This document shows, one piece after another, positions 54,583 to 64,000 of a DNA stretch of 64,000 nucleotides. Numbering within the stretch: position 1 is the first letter of the stretch; each line of letters opens with the position of its first letter. The notes under the pieces are model-generated. The model saw nothing but the letters and a program-made list of their open reading frames with translations. It was not told the DNA's origin and ran no database searches. This stretch comes from Salticus scenicus (Eukaryota; Arthropoda; Arachnida; Araneae; Salticidae): the NCBI GenBank assembly GCA_963930645.1, contig OZ005662.1, forward strand, positions 80,048,841-80,112,840, given 5' to 3'. The position numbers and the translations under genes were made by a program.

Positions 54583-55708
54583 AAAGCGCTATTACACGAG
54601 CGACAAAAGTTGCTTTAATCTACCGCCGACACAGTACAACGCAGTGGTTTCCCAATGTGTCGCTCGAAACAAGCGATTTTTTTCTGTTGCAGCAATTTTA
54701 TCGCCGGTATTCGAGCGACATCGCGTCTATCAACCAATGAAATTCTGGGAGTGTGACGTCTTCTGACGTCAGTCCCTTCTTCCCTTCAAGAAGAAAGCAT
54801 GCTTGGCGCGCGAATAGGATCTAGTAGGGCCGTGGCGGAAGTCTCAAATAAATGTGATGTTTTTAATTTATCTCATCGTACATAAATACTTATATGTTTA
54901 ATTCAAAATCTGTATTAAAATGTGATTGTATGTATTTATTCGATGCAGGTATTTTTCCGATTATTATTATTATTTTATATTTTTAATTAAATGCGATTTT
55001 ATTTTGGCGAATTTCACAAAAAGCAATTGTAGGATTATCCGTTTATATTTTATTTTATCCACGTTGTATTTTTTCATTTGTAATAATTACGATAAAAGTA
55101 CTTTATGAATTACTTGCTTTGTTTTAGAACTTTGAGATACAGCAATTTATAATAAGCTATATTCTTTCTTTCACCTTCACATTTTGATAATTGTACCTTT
55201 TTTTTTTTTTTTTTTTCTTTCCATTTTTACGTGAAAACAGAATTTAGTAACAAAATTAAAATTAGTACTCTTTATTTATTTATTTTCTAGAATGTCTTGT
55301 TATCTGGAATAATTTGTTATATTAGATAATATTTTCATATCGTTTTTGTTAATATTTTTCCAACTAAGCTTTATTAAAAAAATATTTTTTAAAATATATA
55401 AAAAAGTGAGTGAATTAAATTGAAAGTAAATTATATAACAAAGAAAAGGTTTATTTTATGTATATATAAATCCTACTTGCCCATCACCTTATTTATTTAT
55501 TTGTTTTTCTTTCAATGCGTTACCCTGATTTGTTATTAAATATTTTTTAATTTTTAATAATAATAATAATAATAATAAAATGTTAATTACAATAGGATAC
55601 ACTTTTTTTAATTATTATAATTTGGTCTTTGTTACATTACTTATTTTTTGCTTCTAAAAAAAAAACAAAAAAATGCAGAAAAAAAGGTAAAAACGTAAGA
55701 ATTGTTGG

Positions 55709-55744
<36 letters not shown>

Positions 55745-57261
55745 CGCTTTTATTAGCTTCACCTGTATGTATGTTTGTAACCGCTGTGGGAGCAAACAAA
55801 AAATCTATATTGTAAAAGAAGACTTACTCTAGATGAACGCTGTGGCTGTGAGGTAATGCTCCGGGCTACGAACCTACAGGTCTAACTTTCTAGCCCAGTC
55901 AGGGGAGATTTTTAAAAATGGTTTTTGTATAATTCTAAATAATTTTATAATCACCCTGTAATATGGTGTGTCACTCACACAATTTTTTCTTACCCAGCAT
56001 TTTAATACTATAAAGATAGATATTTTGTGCTTTTTAGTTCACATTTCAATAAAAGCGTGTTCTTTAATTTTTTTAAAGTATAATTTTATTTTTAATTACT
56101 CTTTTGAAGCCTCGGCTGTAAAAAAATTTTTGACATTAAAATATTAGCTGTGGATTAGAGGGATTTGTTGAATGCAATTTTTTGACAGAGCAATTTCATA
56201 AAAATGCAGTGTACAAGACATATGAATATTTAAATAATAAATATTTTTTCACGATTAACTTACAATTACCTCCTTACAGCTTAGATTTTTAGGCAAATAC
56301 GCTTGGTTGACAAAAAATTTAAATATCTTTGTGATATTCATTTTTCTTCCTTTTTCACTAGAATGAACATAATTATAAATTAAATTTCTACACGCACTTT
56401 TTCTAAAGTATTATTATAACGTTTTAGCACTTTGAAATCTTCAAAATGTATTAATAAATAAAACAACTTAATTAAACACCACTGGTTCTACTCTCGTAGC
56501 TTGTAGACGGAAAGGGGAGGGGGGTGCCCCCTCCCCCTTTTCCCCGGCCAATGCTTAGTCGCAAGTGCCGCGCTATTAGGGGGAAAAAAAAAGTTTTGAA
56601 AATCAGACAATGATACTAACATATTTAAGGGTGATTTTATCCTTTCATTTAATATGTGTTTTTACAGCATTTGAAAAGATATAAAAGGAGGATAAAGGCC
56701 GTTAGTGTTTTTATTTCTTAAATTTTTTAACTAAAACAACTTTTTTATCTCATTTTAAATTTTAAAAATATTATTTATTCATTGATTGATCAATTTTATT
56801 TATTTATTGATAATTTATTCGGAAGGATTTGATCACTTTTGTAAATTTATTTATTATTATTATTTTAAGGCATTTAGTGTAAATCCAATAAAATATTGTT
56901 ATTTGAATATTACATTAAAATATATATTACTATGTTAAAAAGTTATTTTTATTTCAGTTTAGCAACCAACAAAAGTAATATTACTGTCATAGCATATATT
57001 TTGTATCGGATCTTTAAATTAGAGTTCATAGATTTGATGCAATTCATAATTATGTCCAATCAAAGAATGTACACGAAAGAAGAAAATCTGAGTGTTGCAA
57101 AAATATAAAAATCACGCTGACACAGCGATAAATGCGAGCATATGAATGTGTTTGAGAGAGTGACAAGTGAGTAATGCTTTCTTAGCAACCCTTCGTGTGG
57201 GGAGTGTCTGCATCGCCGCGATTTTTGTCGCTTGAAGAATTCCCGTGTAATACCACTCTTT
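54583..57261. mobile_element. 2.68-kb non-autonomous TIR element, only in second copy
   Basis: Present only here; the first copy has an uninterrupted CTCCCTTAGTTT at 23,143-23,154. Ends AAAGCGCTATTACACG and the complement of AAAGAGTGGTATTACACG form short imperfect TIRs, followed by subterminal GCGACAAAA words on both sides. The target duplication is unclear: TAA/TTA fits a 3-bp PIF/Harbinger-type site with one mismatch. No transposase is encoded. Inside are poly(T) tracts (55,199 and 55,711), an (AAT)n run near 55,557, a nested tRNA-like element (55,741-56,061) and a GC-rich hairpin (about 56,511-56,544). Confidence 0.7.
55741..56061. mobile_element. Short inverted-repeat element with tRNA-like core, copy B
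   Basis: Same ends (AACACGCTTTTATTAGC and AATAAAAGCGTGTT) and tRNA-like core as 18,712-19,033, with about 20 bp of extra sequence near the left end (TAACCGCTGTGGGAGC) and a deletion further in. Nested inside the 2.68-kb element. Confidence 0.65.
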
Positions 57262-57590
57262 TAGTTTATTGAGTCCGATCCTCTCGAAGATGCAAGCCCC
57301 CTTTCTGTGTTTTGTCTTCCTTTGGTGAAGGTAAGCGGCTGTTCTGACAGCCGTAGGTACTTCTAAAGCCCGTGATGATGATGCTGATGATGTATTATAT
57401 ACATTATCAAGGTTTTTGATATGGTTAATGAGCTGGAAACTGTTTTTAAGGCATCGAAAGTTTTGATCTTTACAAGTGATGTTATAAACCTGTTTCAGAC
57501 TATCAAGAAGCAGTTCATTTTCATTATTGTTGTCATTAGCATTATTATATTTACAAAAGAACATACATAACCTACAAAAAGAAGTGATAT
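57112..57590 (-). pseudogene. Unknown asparagine-rich ORF, interrupted copy
   Basis: Residues from MFFCKYNNANDNNN to RIGLNKL are the same as in the frame at 23,095-23,473. The rest of this 150-residue frame is translated from the inserted TIR element and is not part of the original sequence. Confidence 0.3.
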
Positions 57591-57612
57591 CTCACAAAAA
57601 AAAAAAAATACC

Positions 57613-58174
57613 ATTATAAAAGTTACCCCGGGCAGCAAAAAATCTTACCTTTCTTACGCAGCCAAGAAAAAGGATTGATATCAAATTTCGCCGCCGCTGT
57701 TGATTCCCGGGAACTCAATACCTTGCTTAATGAAGATCTGCCAATAACTCTGCATATATCTTCCTAATAAATCCTAATCTCTTTCGACATTCCTTGTTAT
57801 CTGTGTTAGTTTTTTTTGGCTGCATTATAAAGTTATAATGTAAAGTATTTTTACGGCGGGGTGCGTGCCCTATGTAGAAGTTTTAATTAATAAAGTTTAG
57901 TTAGTAAATACTAAAATATTATTTACGCACCCATCTGTAAAAATACTTTAAATTGTAACTTGATAATGTTGCCAAGAAACTAACACAGATAGCAAGGAAT
58001 GTTGAAAGATGTGTGGGTTTATTAGAAAGATGCATGCAGAGCTATTGGCAGATCTTCATTAAGCAAGGCATTGTGTTCCTGGGAACCATAGCGGTGGTGA
58101 AATTTGATATCAATCCTTTTTTTTGGCTGCGTAAGAAAGGTAAGAGTTTTTACTGGGCGGGGTGACTTTTAGAA
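57613..58174. mobile_element. Intact palindromic foldback MITE with Polinton empty site
   Basis: Uninterrupted version of the element split by the Polinton in the first copy. The single GATATC at 57,677-57,682 is the pre-insertion target. Arms pair over most of their length (TTACCCCGGGCAG with the complement of TCACCCCGCCCAG, CTTACCTTTCTTACGCAGCC, CCAATAACTCTGCAT). Confidence 0.8.
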
Positions 58175-58227
58175 TAGTATAATTTTATATAAGATAAATT
58201 ATGTTATAGAATTTGGGTAGAAAATTA

Positions 58228-59151
58228 TCGTAACCTGACCAGGATCCTTCAGTGATATCGCTGTCAGTTATACCAGGCCTGTCCAACCCAAAACACTTGG
58301 TGGGCCGCATTGGAAATCTATTTTATTCAGGCGGGCCGCACCATATGTATAAATGTGTATGAATCATGTATGTATATACTTTTTTCGGCGGAGGGCAGAT
58401 TGAAGATTCGGAGCAGTATGCATCCGAATATGCATTTAAATTATTTTCGTTCATAAATAAGCAATAGTATCATAAATTATGTCATACCTACATTAATTAA
58501 CTATAATAAAAAGAATAATTGTTGGGGTTGATAATATTTCATTACAAACATGTGATTTTTTTATCTTCCATAATCGTTGAAAGGTATTTTTACTTCGAAA
58601 AGTCAAAACGGATTTGTTAATTTTTAATGTGTTAAAACCAAAGTTGTCATACTTTAAATATTGTTAGTCTCTTCGCGGGCCGCATGCGGCCCGGGGGCCG
58701 CGGGTTGGCCACCCCTGAGTTATACCACCAGTCAGCTAAAACCTGTAACACGAACGTTAGATGTGTTAGATGTTTAGGATATCATCTCACTAAAGATTGC
58801 ACCCTTGGTAAAGAGAAAATTCCCAACCCTATGTGTTCTAATTCCGGTGGGAAACATCTTGCAAGTTACAGAGGTTGCCGCAAATTTCCTGAAAACAGGA
58901 ATAAAACATTCATTACTAAAATTGCTCATCCTGAAAACCAAACCTCCGACAGCCAATCCGAAATTGTTTACGTCACAGCCGACGCACTCATTAGTCAGAA
59001 ACCTTTCCTTTACTTCAGCAAATTCAATCCAAATCCTCTAAATGAAATCACTGATATTCTTAACGATATCGCCTCTGAATTTAGAGTTAAAAACTTCGCA
59101 GAATTAATAATGAAACTTATAATTGCCTGTTACAATATGAAAGAAAACTGA
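58228..59151 (+). pseudogene. Jockey-type LINE ORF1 fragment, second copy
   Basis: Same zinc-knuckle ORF1 fragment as 40,940-41,863 with the same hAT insertion and the same upstream TGA. Both defects therefore predate the divergence of the copies. Confidence 0.75.
58274..58717. mobile_element. hAT-type MITE, second copy
   Basis: 444 bp, same ends and same AGTTATAC duplications (58,266-58,273 and 58,718-58,725) as at 40,986-41,429. Confidence 0.9.
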
Positions 59152-59643
59152 TAGTGTAATTAATAAAATTGGCATTCTGTGGGAGGCTATTCGTCAGCAG
59201 AATTAAAATCTCCCATAATTTAAAACTTTGTATTCTCTAAAATTGCAATGATATATATACACAAACATCTTGACTGGTAGCCCTTCCTAGCCCTTGCTTT
59301 CCATTACTTTTATGTATTTTTATTGCTTTCCGTTAAGAGGGGACTGGTATCCGAAGGTGTGGGTCTATGGTCCCGGGAACTTCGGAGGGAAGGTTCTCGA
59401 ACTCTATGTTGGAGAAAAATCTTTTACAAAAATTCTGGTGTTAAAAGAAGGCGGAGATAAAAATTCCGCGAAATAAATTATAAAAGTTCACAACTCTACA
59501 TTAGAGTAAAAAATACGCTTTTTAAAAATCTTCTATACAAGCTGTAGTATTCAATCATTGACATGGACTACTTAAAATGTTTATTTAGGTGTGCTTAAAT
59601 TTTTATCTGATATAACAAATACACATAAGAAGTTGAAAAAAAG

Positions 59644-59677
<34 letters not shown>

Positions 59678-60680
59678 AAGGCTGGAAAGCTAATTTTACA
59701 AAAAGCTGAAAAATCTCATCCCTGGTAATTTTGACGTTTAAAAGTACAATAAACATATTAAACTTAGCTTAGAATTTCCTACAAGGAAGAATGTAAATAA
59801 ATACAGACCTCTTTTTCAATTTAAAAAGCATGAGTAATTTATCTCCACATATGAAATGTTCTTGAAAAACGAATTTATTGGCAAAGATCTTTCAAAATTA
59901 ATACACATTAATATTAGTGATTATTGGAATGTCACATGAGCATTAATATTTTCTAGAGAAGAATTAATTAAAAGATCACCCCTCTCTAAACGTAAATTTT
60001 TCTATGCCCTTGTGAGTGTTTTTTTAGGGACACTTCTCTCAATATTTAAGTATAATAATAAAATCATATTGTAATAAGAATTTTTCTTTTTGAAATCGGT
60101 CAAAAATTGTTCATTTTAAATTGATGCAATAACCTCCCCTAAAAATAAATAAATAAATAAATAAAATGTGAATAAAATTAGTGACTACATGAAAATAAAA
60201 ATCCAAAGAAATAGTCCCATTAACATAACAATGATTCGAATGGGTCTAGATCAAAGCGTTATATTTTATCCATTGACAAATTATGGTAATAATAAAAAAA
60301 TAATTCTATGTTGGCCTTATTTTTGTTGGAAAATAATTCCTTTGTCACACAGCGGTTTGAGCACGTAGTTTCCAAAGTAATTTTTATTTATTTATTTATT
60401 TTTATTTATAGTAAACTGGTATCTATTCGGTATTAGAAAATATTTCAAAGCTTAAATATTTTTCATATGTAGATCTGTGCATTGCCGTTTTCTATCACAC
60501 TATAATCCTTGTAGTAATCGTTTTCAAGAACACTTTTTTCAAAATTTTGCATATCTAGTAACAAATTAAAGAATAAACATAGAAAAAGGATAGCAATTTA
60601 AGTTTATTTTTAAACTCATTAATACATAAGACAGTATTTTTTTTCTCTTTTAAAAAGGAAAGAAAAAAAATATATTATTA
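59152..60680. other. Intergenic AT-rich DNA, second copy
   Basis: Equivalent of 41,864-43,393. No gene. The poly(A) tract near 59,646 is a few bases shorter. Confidence 0.5.
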
Positions 60681-61267
60681 TCACTTCTTATTAATTCCCA
60701 GAGCTTTGATCAGAATTTCGTTTCCTGCTATTGTATTACTAACTAAAAAAGACTGCCATTTAGAGGTCTCCACAATATCATGCATGTTTCTTGCTAAGAA
60801 ATGAACTGTTAAATCAGTGAGCTCTTTTTCGGAATGTTGAAGGGCCACAGTTAAAGTATCGCAAAAAGTATCCACCGATAAATTATTTTTCATAAATTCC
60901 AAACACCGGGATCTCAGCTCTTGAACATCGTATTTATCGGCAGCGACAAAAAGGCTAAAAACGTTTCCCACTGAGAGATTTTGTATATCGCCGCAGTACA
61001 AAAAATACAGAAAATCTCGAAAAGAATCTGGATCGCAGTCCTTTATGTCTACAATTCCAGTGGCTCTTTCCTTCACGTCATGCCTGAATGTAGCAGCAAA
61101 TACCGAAGAGCGAGCACACAGGATGGCTTTGTGCGCTTGGAATTCTTGTCCTTTTACTTTGAGAGTGACGTCACAGTGCTCTTGTATGTGAAACAACTGT
61201 TTCATGTCTTGAAGCGTCTTATTGCGAGAAAGTGCTGCTAATGCATGTTGTGGTATGCAGTCAGAAC
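60681..61267 (-). CDS. BTB/POZ (TDPOZ/SPOP-like) exon, intact copy
   Basis: Last exon of a BTB-domain gene. The acceptor AG is at 61,268-61,269 and the first two bases finish a split Gly codon. It encodes about 195 residues: BTB/POZ domain (CDVTLKVKGQEFQAHKAIL to YCGDI and ADKYDVQELRSRCLEFM) and a BACK-like tail (FCDTLTVALQHSEKELTDL, WQSFLVSNTIAGNEIL) ending LGINKK. Such proteins recruit substrates to cullin-3 ubiquitin ligase. Here the codon after DVQ is GAG, so the frame is open, unlike the first copy. The upstream MATH exon is not identified. A minus-strand AATAAA near 60,605 could be the polyadenylation signal. Confidence 0.75.
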
Positions 61268-62974
61268 CTAAAAAAATATAAACATGAAAAAAACTGAACA
61301 TTAAAAATTCCTTATGTCTGCTTTTGAAATACAGCAATATACATATTATATGTCTTTCAAGAGAAGGAAGTAAAACGGCCTATAAATATTGAGAAGCGTA
61401 TAATGGAATTTTTGATAAACGAGATTAATTCTGACGAATTTAATTCTATTTATATGCGAATTTAAATTACAATTAATAGTTTTAATCATTTTACTATGAT
61501 TTATTATTTAATAGTTTTATGCATACTGACGTAGGTGTACCCTGTTTAGTTCCCCATCATATTTATATTCTCATAAATTTCTAGCATAAGACGTATTATA
61601 TTCATGTTAAGAGAAATGAATTTGGTCGATCGCGCGACACGTTGACAGACTGCAATATGCCTCCTGATAGACTACCCACCTTTCAATAAAAAACTAAACA
61701 CCATAAAGCGCAAGAACTTGTAACAACTGTTTCGGGTCGAGTCTGAGTTATAGTCATTGAAGCTGTTTCTTAGCAATTCAGTGCTCGATTTCTCTACCTT
61801 TAAAATAAGAATTTTGAAATGCGTTGCATTTCAGTCTTTTCGTCATCAAAATAACTTAAATGAGAAATTTTGCTTCTCTTCTTAAATCTAATACCGTTAG
61901 TTCACCTGTTTACCCTCTCGTTCAAGCCACTGTTATTAATTTCTCTTAGTCAGAGGTGGGCAATATACTTCAAAAAAAGTATATGTAATATACAATATAC
62001 AAATACTCATCAATTTTGTCCAAAATATACAATATACAAATACTTTTCAGAATTTCGAAAATATACAATATACAATATACTCTTGATTAAAAAAGTATAT
62101 TTAATATACTTTCAGTATATACTTTATATTTATTTATTTATTTATTATTATTATATATATATATATATATATATATACTTTATCAGTGATAGTAGTGTTC
62201 GTTACAAAAGTACTGATTGTTTATTTCATTTCTCATAAAGAACCAATGAATTAATTTTTTGCTTAAATATTATAATCAATATTTTACGAAATTTAAATAA
62301 AATATTTAGGCATTTATGAATTCTTAAATAATTAAAAAATACACTTGTAAACAAGATATTACCTCGAAAGGAAACCTTCACCATACTAATGAAATTACTC
62401 TTTGTAAAATGCAGTAGAATATAGTATTATACAGTGTTGTCATTCCTTCTGTTTAGGTAACAGTTAAACAAAGAATTAATCTGCTTCATTCAGTTATATT
62501 ATTTTGATCATTTTATATTTTTAGTTCCTCGTCTAAGCTTTTAGCGTTTTTACATGTTTTGAAGTTCGAGGAATTCAACGTTAATGAGTGTTCATATGTG
62601 CATTAGTCAGTTTGTTAATATGTTTTTTGTTTTATGTTGCCAATATCTCAAGGATAAAGTATCCTAAAGAACTCAGACGAGTTTTAAAATATCCCTTATG
62701 AGATTGACAAAAACCTTATTGAATTCCAACATTCTAATTAAAAACTTTGTAAGTTTTTCGAAATTTAAGGTTTTCTTAACATGAAAGAACAGAGCCAAAA
62801 TTCGCATAAATGTGAATTATGATCTCGGACCAGTTTTAAAGTATCATTTTTCATACTAGCATGAACACCATTGATTATGACACATTGTATTTAAAAAATT
62901 TGTAAGTTATTCAAAAGTTAAAATTTTCTTAACATGGGAGATTTTCAGATAAATGATCATCAGTAGATAAGAAA
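61268..62974. other. Intergenic AT-rich DNA with TATACAATATAC repeats, second copy
   Basis: Equivalent of 43,981-45,682. The TA microsatellite near 62,150-62,176 is longer than in the first copy. No gene seen. Confidence 0.4.
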
Positions 62975-63485
62975 GGCCGGTTCACCATCAGGAGGGTGGT
63001 GCAAGGGTGCAAGGCGGAGCGAACGGAGCCGTGCGGATGCCGCACCATCCCCTGAGGGTCTAGATGAGTTGGTATTGACCTTGAGACATCCTCTGACTTA
63101 ATCGTGAAACGTGACGAAGGTGTTAATGAAGAAATTTAATTAAAAAATTAATTAGTGATTTTGTAAAAGGAGATGATGGTTTTAAAAAGAGATTTTTTGT
63201 GGAGTAGTGTAAAGGTTATTGTTTATGAGTAATGAATTATAAAAATTAAAAAAAGAGAAAAAAATTTAAAATTTAAAAAAATTTAAAAATTTAAAAATTG
63301 AGAAATAAATAGGAAATAAATAAAAAATATGAATTTAACAATGAAGGATGTTGATGTGAATATATTATGAAAGAAATAGAGAAGTCTGACTGGGGTTCGA
63401 ACCCGGTACCTTGCAGTAAAAAATATTTCAGCAGTTTTCGCGTATGTGTGAGCGATTTTTCTATTATATACCTGTACAAATCTTT
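62975..63485 (+). repeat. Diverged Polinton inverted-repeat remnant, second copy
   Basis: Equivalent of 45,683-46,190 with only single-base differences. The tRNA-like piece that follows (about 63,668-63,745) is also present. From there to the window end is AT-rich sequence without genes. Confidence 0.7.
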
Positions 63486-64000
63486 TTAAATCTATGAATG
63501 CAATTATTCGAAAATGATATTAATTACAGAATAATAATTAAAAAATATTAATTAAGGATTTCCTTATAAAAATTCACCATATGTTTTATGAAAAAAAAAA
63601 AAAATGACAATGTACATGAAAATTAAATAGAATGAAAGAAAGAAAGCGTAGAAACATAGAATATGACTGAGATTCGAACCCAACACCTGCTTGAAGTAAA
63701 GAAATAGTAGTTTGCAAGTACTTTAACCACTGTTCTTTAGAAATATGCATACGCAGATCTTTTTAAACCAAAGAATGCTGCATAATTACTTGATTGATAA
63801 ATATTCGTTTTAAAAATAGTTTTCCTGTAAAGTTTCTTCATTTCAACCCAATTGTATATATTTTAATCTACCTCACAATAGATAATATTTTAAATGGGAG
63901 ATATTAGATAATTCTAATTTTTGATTTTAAACAATTTTCAGCAAAAATAGTTTTTTTACAATTAGTTAATTGTATTTAACAGTTTAAAATAAATTCTTAA

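Larger units (their letters stand above)
52062..64000. repeat. Duplicated block, second copy, lacking the Polinton
   Basis: Repeats 20,622-23,562 followed by 40,389-46,700. Compared with the first copy it lacks the 16,820-bp element and one copy of GATATC, and has an extra 2,679 bp at 54,583-57,261. Other differences are single bases and short repeats. Most likely the alternative haplotype. Confidence 0.9.

Noticed and set aside
20622..64000. Biological tandem duplication of about 31 kb
   Set aside because: Possible, but the exact restart after a 200-N gap, near-identity and reciprocal large insertions fit unmerged haplotypes better. Kept as the alternative.

Overview
The window looks like AT-rich arthropod nuclear DNA. 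An arachnid is my best guess, from the TDPOZ-type BTB exon and the dense load of DNA-transposon MITEs, tRNA-derived repeats and Jockey-type LINE debris, but the species cannot be read from the sequence. Ordinary host genes are sparse. The dominant object is a complete, apparently undamaged Polinton/Maverick (adintovirus-like) element.

Layout. 1-20.6 kb is transposon debris: a Penelope GIY-YIG remnant, a Tc1 transposase remnant, two large foldback elements, a Jockey gag remnant, a TA-flanked MITE family, a piggyBac-type MITE with TTAA ends and a tRNA-like inverted-repeat element. 20.6-23.5 kb holds a broken RT with a YIDDV motif, a Helitron-like 5' end followed by a G-rich repeat array, and an unknown ORF. 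23,569-40,388 is the Polinton: 16,820 bp, about 0.56-kb inverted repeats, 6-bp target duplication GATATC, all genes on the minus strand. From right to left it carries a chromodomain integrase, penton-like protein, small basic core-like protein, major capsid protein, adenain-like protease, packaging ATPase, two conserved small proteins, an ALKBH2-like dioxygenase with a novel C-terminal region, and a protein-primed DNA polymerase whose N-terminal zinc-finger region I reconstruct from seven exons joined by six phase-0 introns. 40.4-46.7 kb has a foldback MITE, a Jockey gag broken by a hAT element, a BTB exon with a nonsense codon and a diverged Polinton end. 48.0-51.9 kb contains two intact single-exon zinc-finger genes and a third fragment whose C-terminal domain matches the region between the zinc fingers and the exonuclease domain of the Polinton polymerase.

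After a 200-N gap (51,862-52,061), 52,062-64,000 repeats 20,622-23,562 plus 40,389-46,700 almost exactly, but without the Polinton. It carries one intact GATATC at 57,677 (the empty site) and instead has a 2.68-kb TIR element. The simplest reading is that two haplotypes have been placed end to end by the assembler. A recent segmental duplication is the alternative. Either way the empty site fixes the Polinton boundaries and suggests a young insertion.

Working together: the integrase (DDE plus chromodomain) would place the element, PolB would replicate it by protein priming, and ATPase, protease, capsid, penton and core-like proteins form a virion module packed with overlapping stop/start junctions. 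The AlkB-like protein is cargo outside the usual core set and may repair alkylated element DNA. The nearby zinc-finger paralogs of the polymerase N-terminus are candidates for host co-option or for relics of another element.
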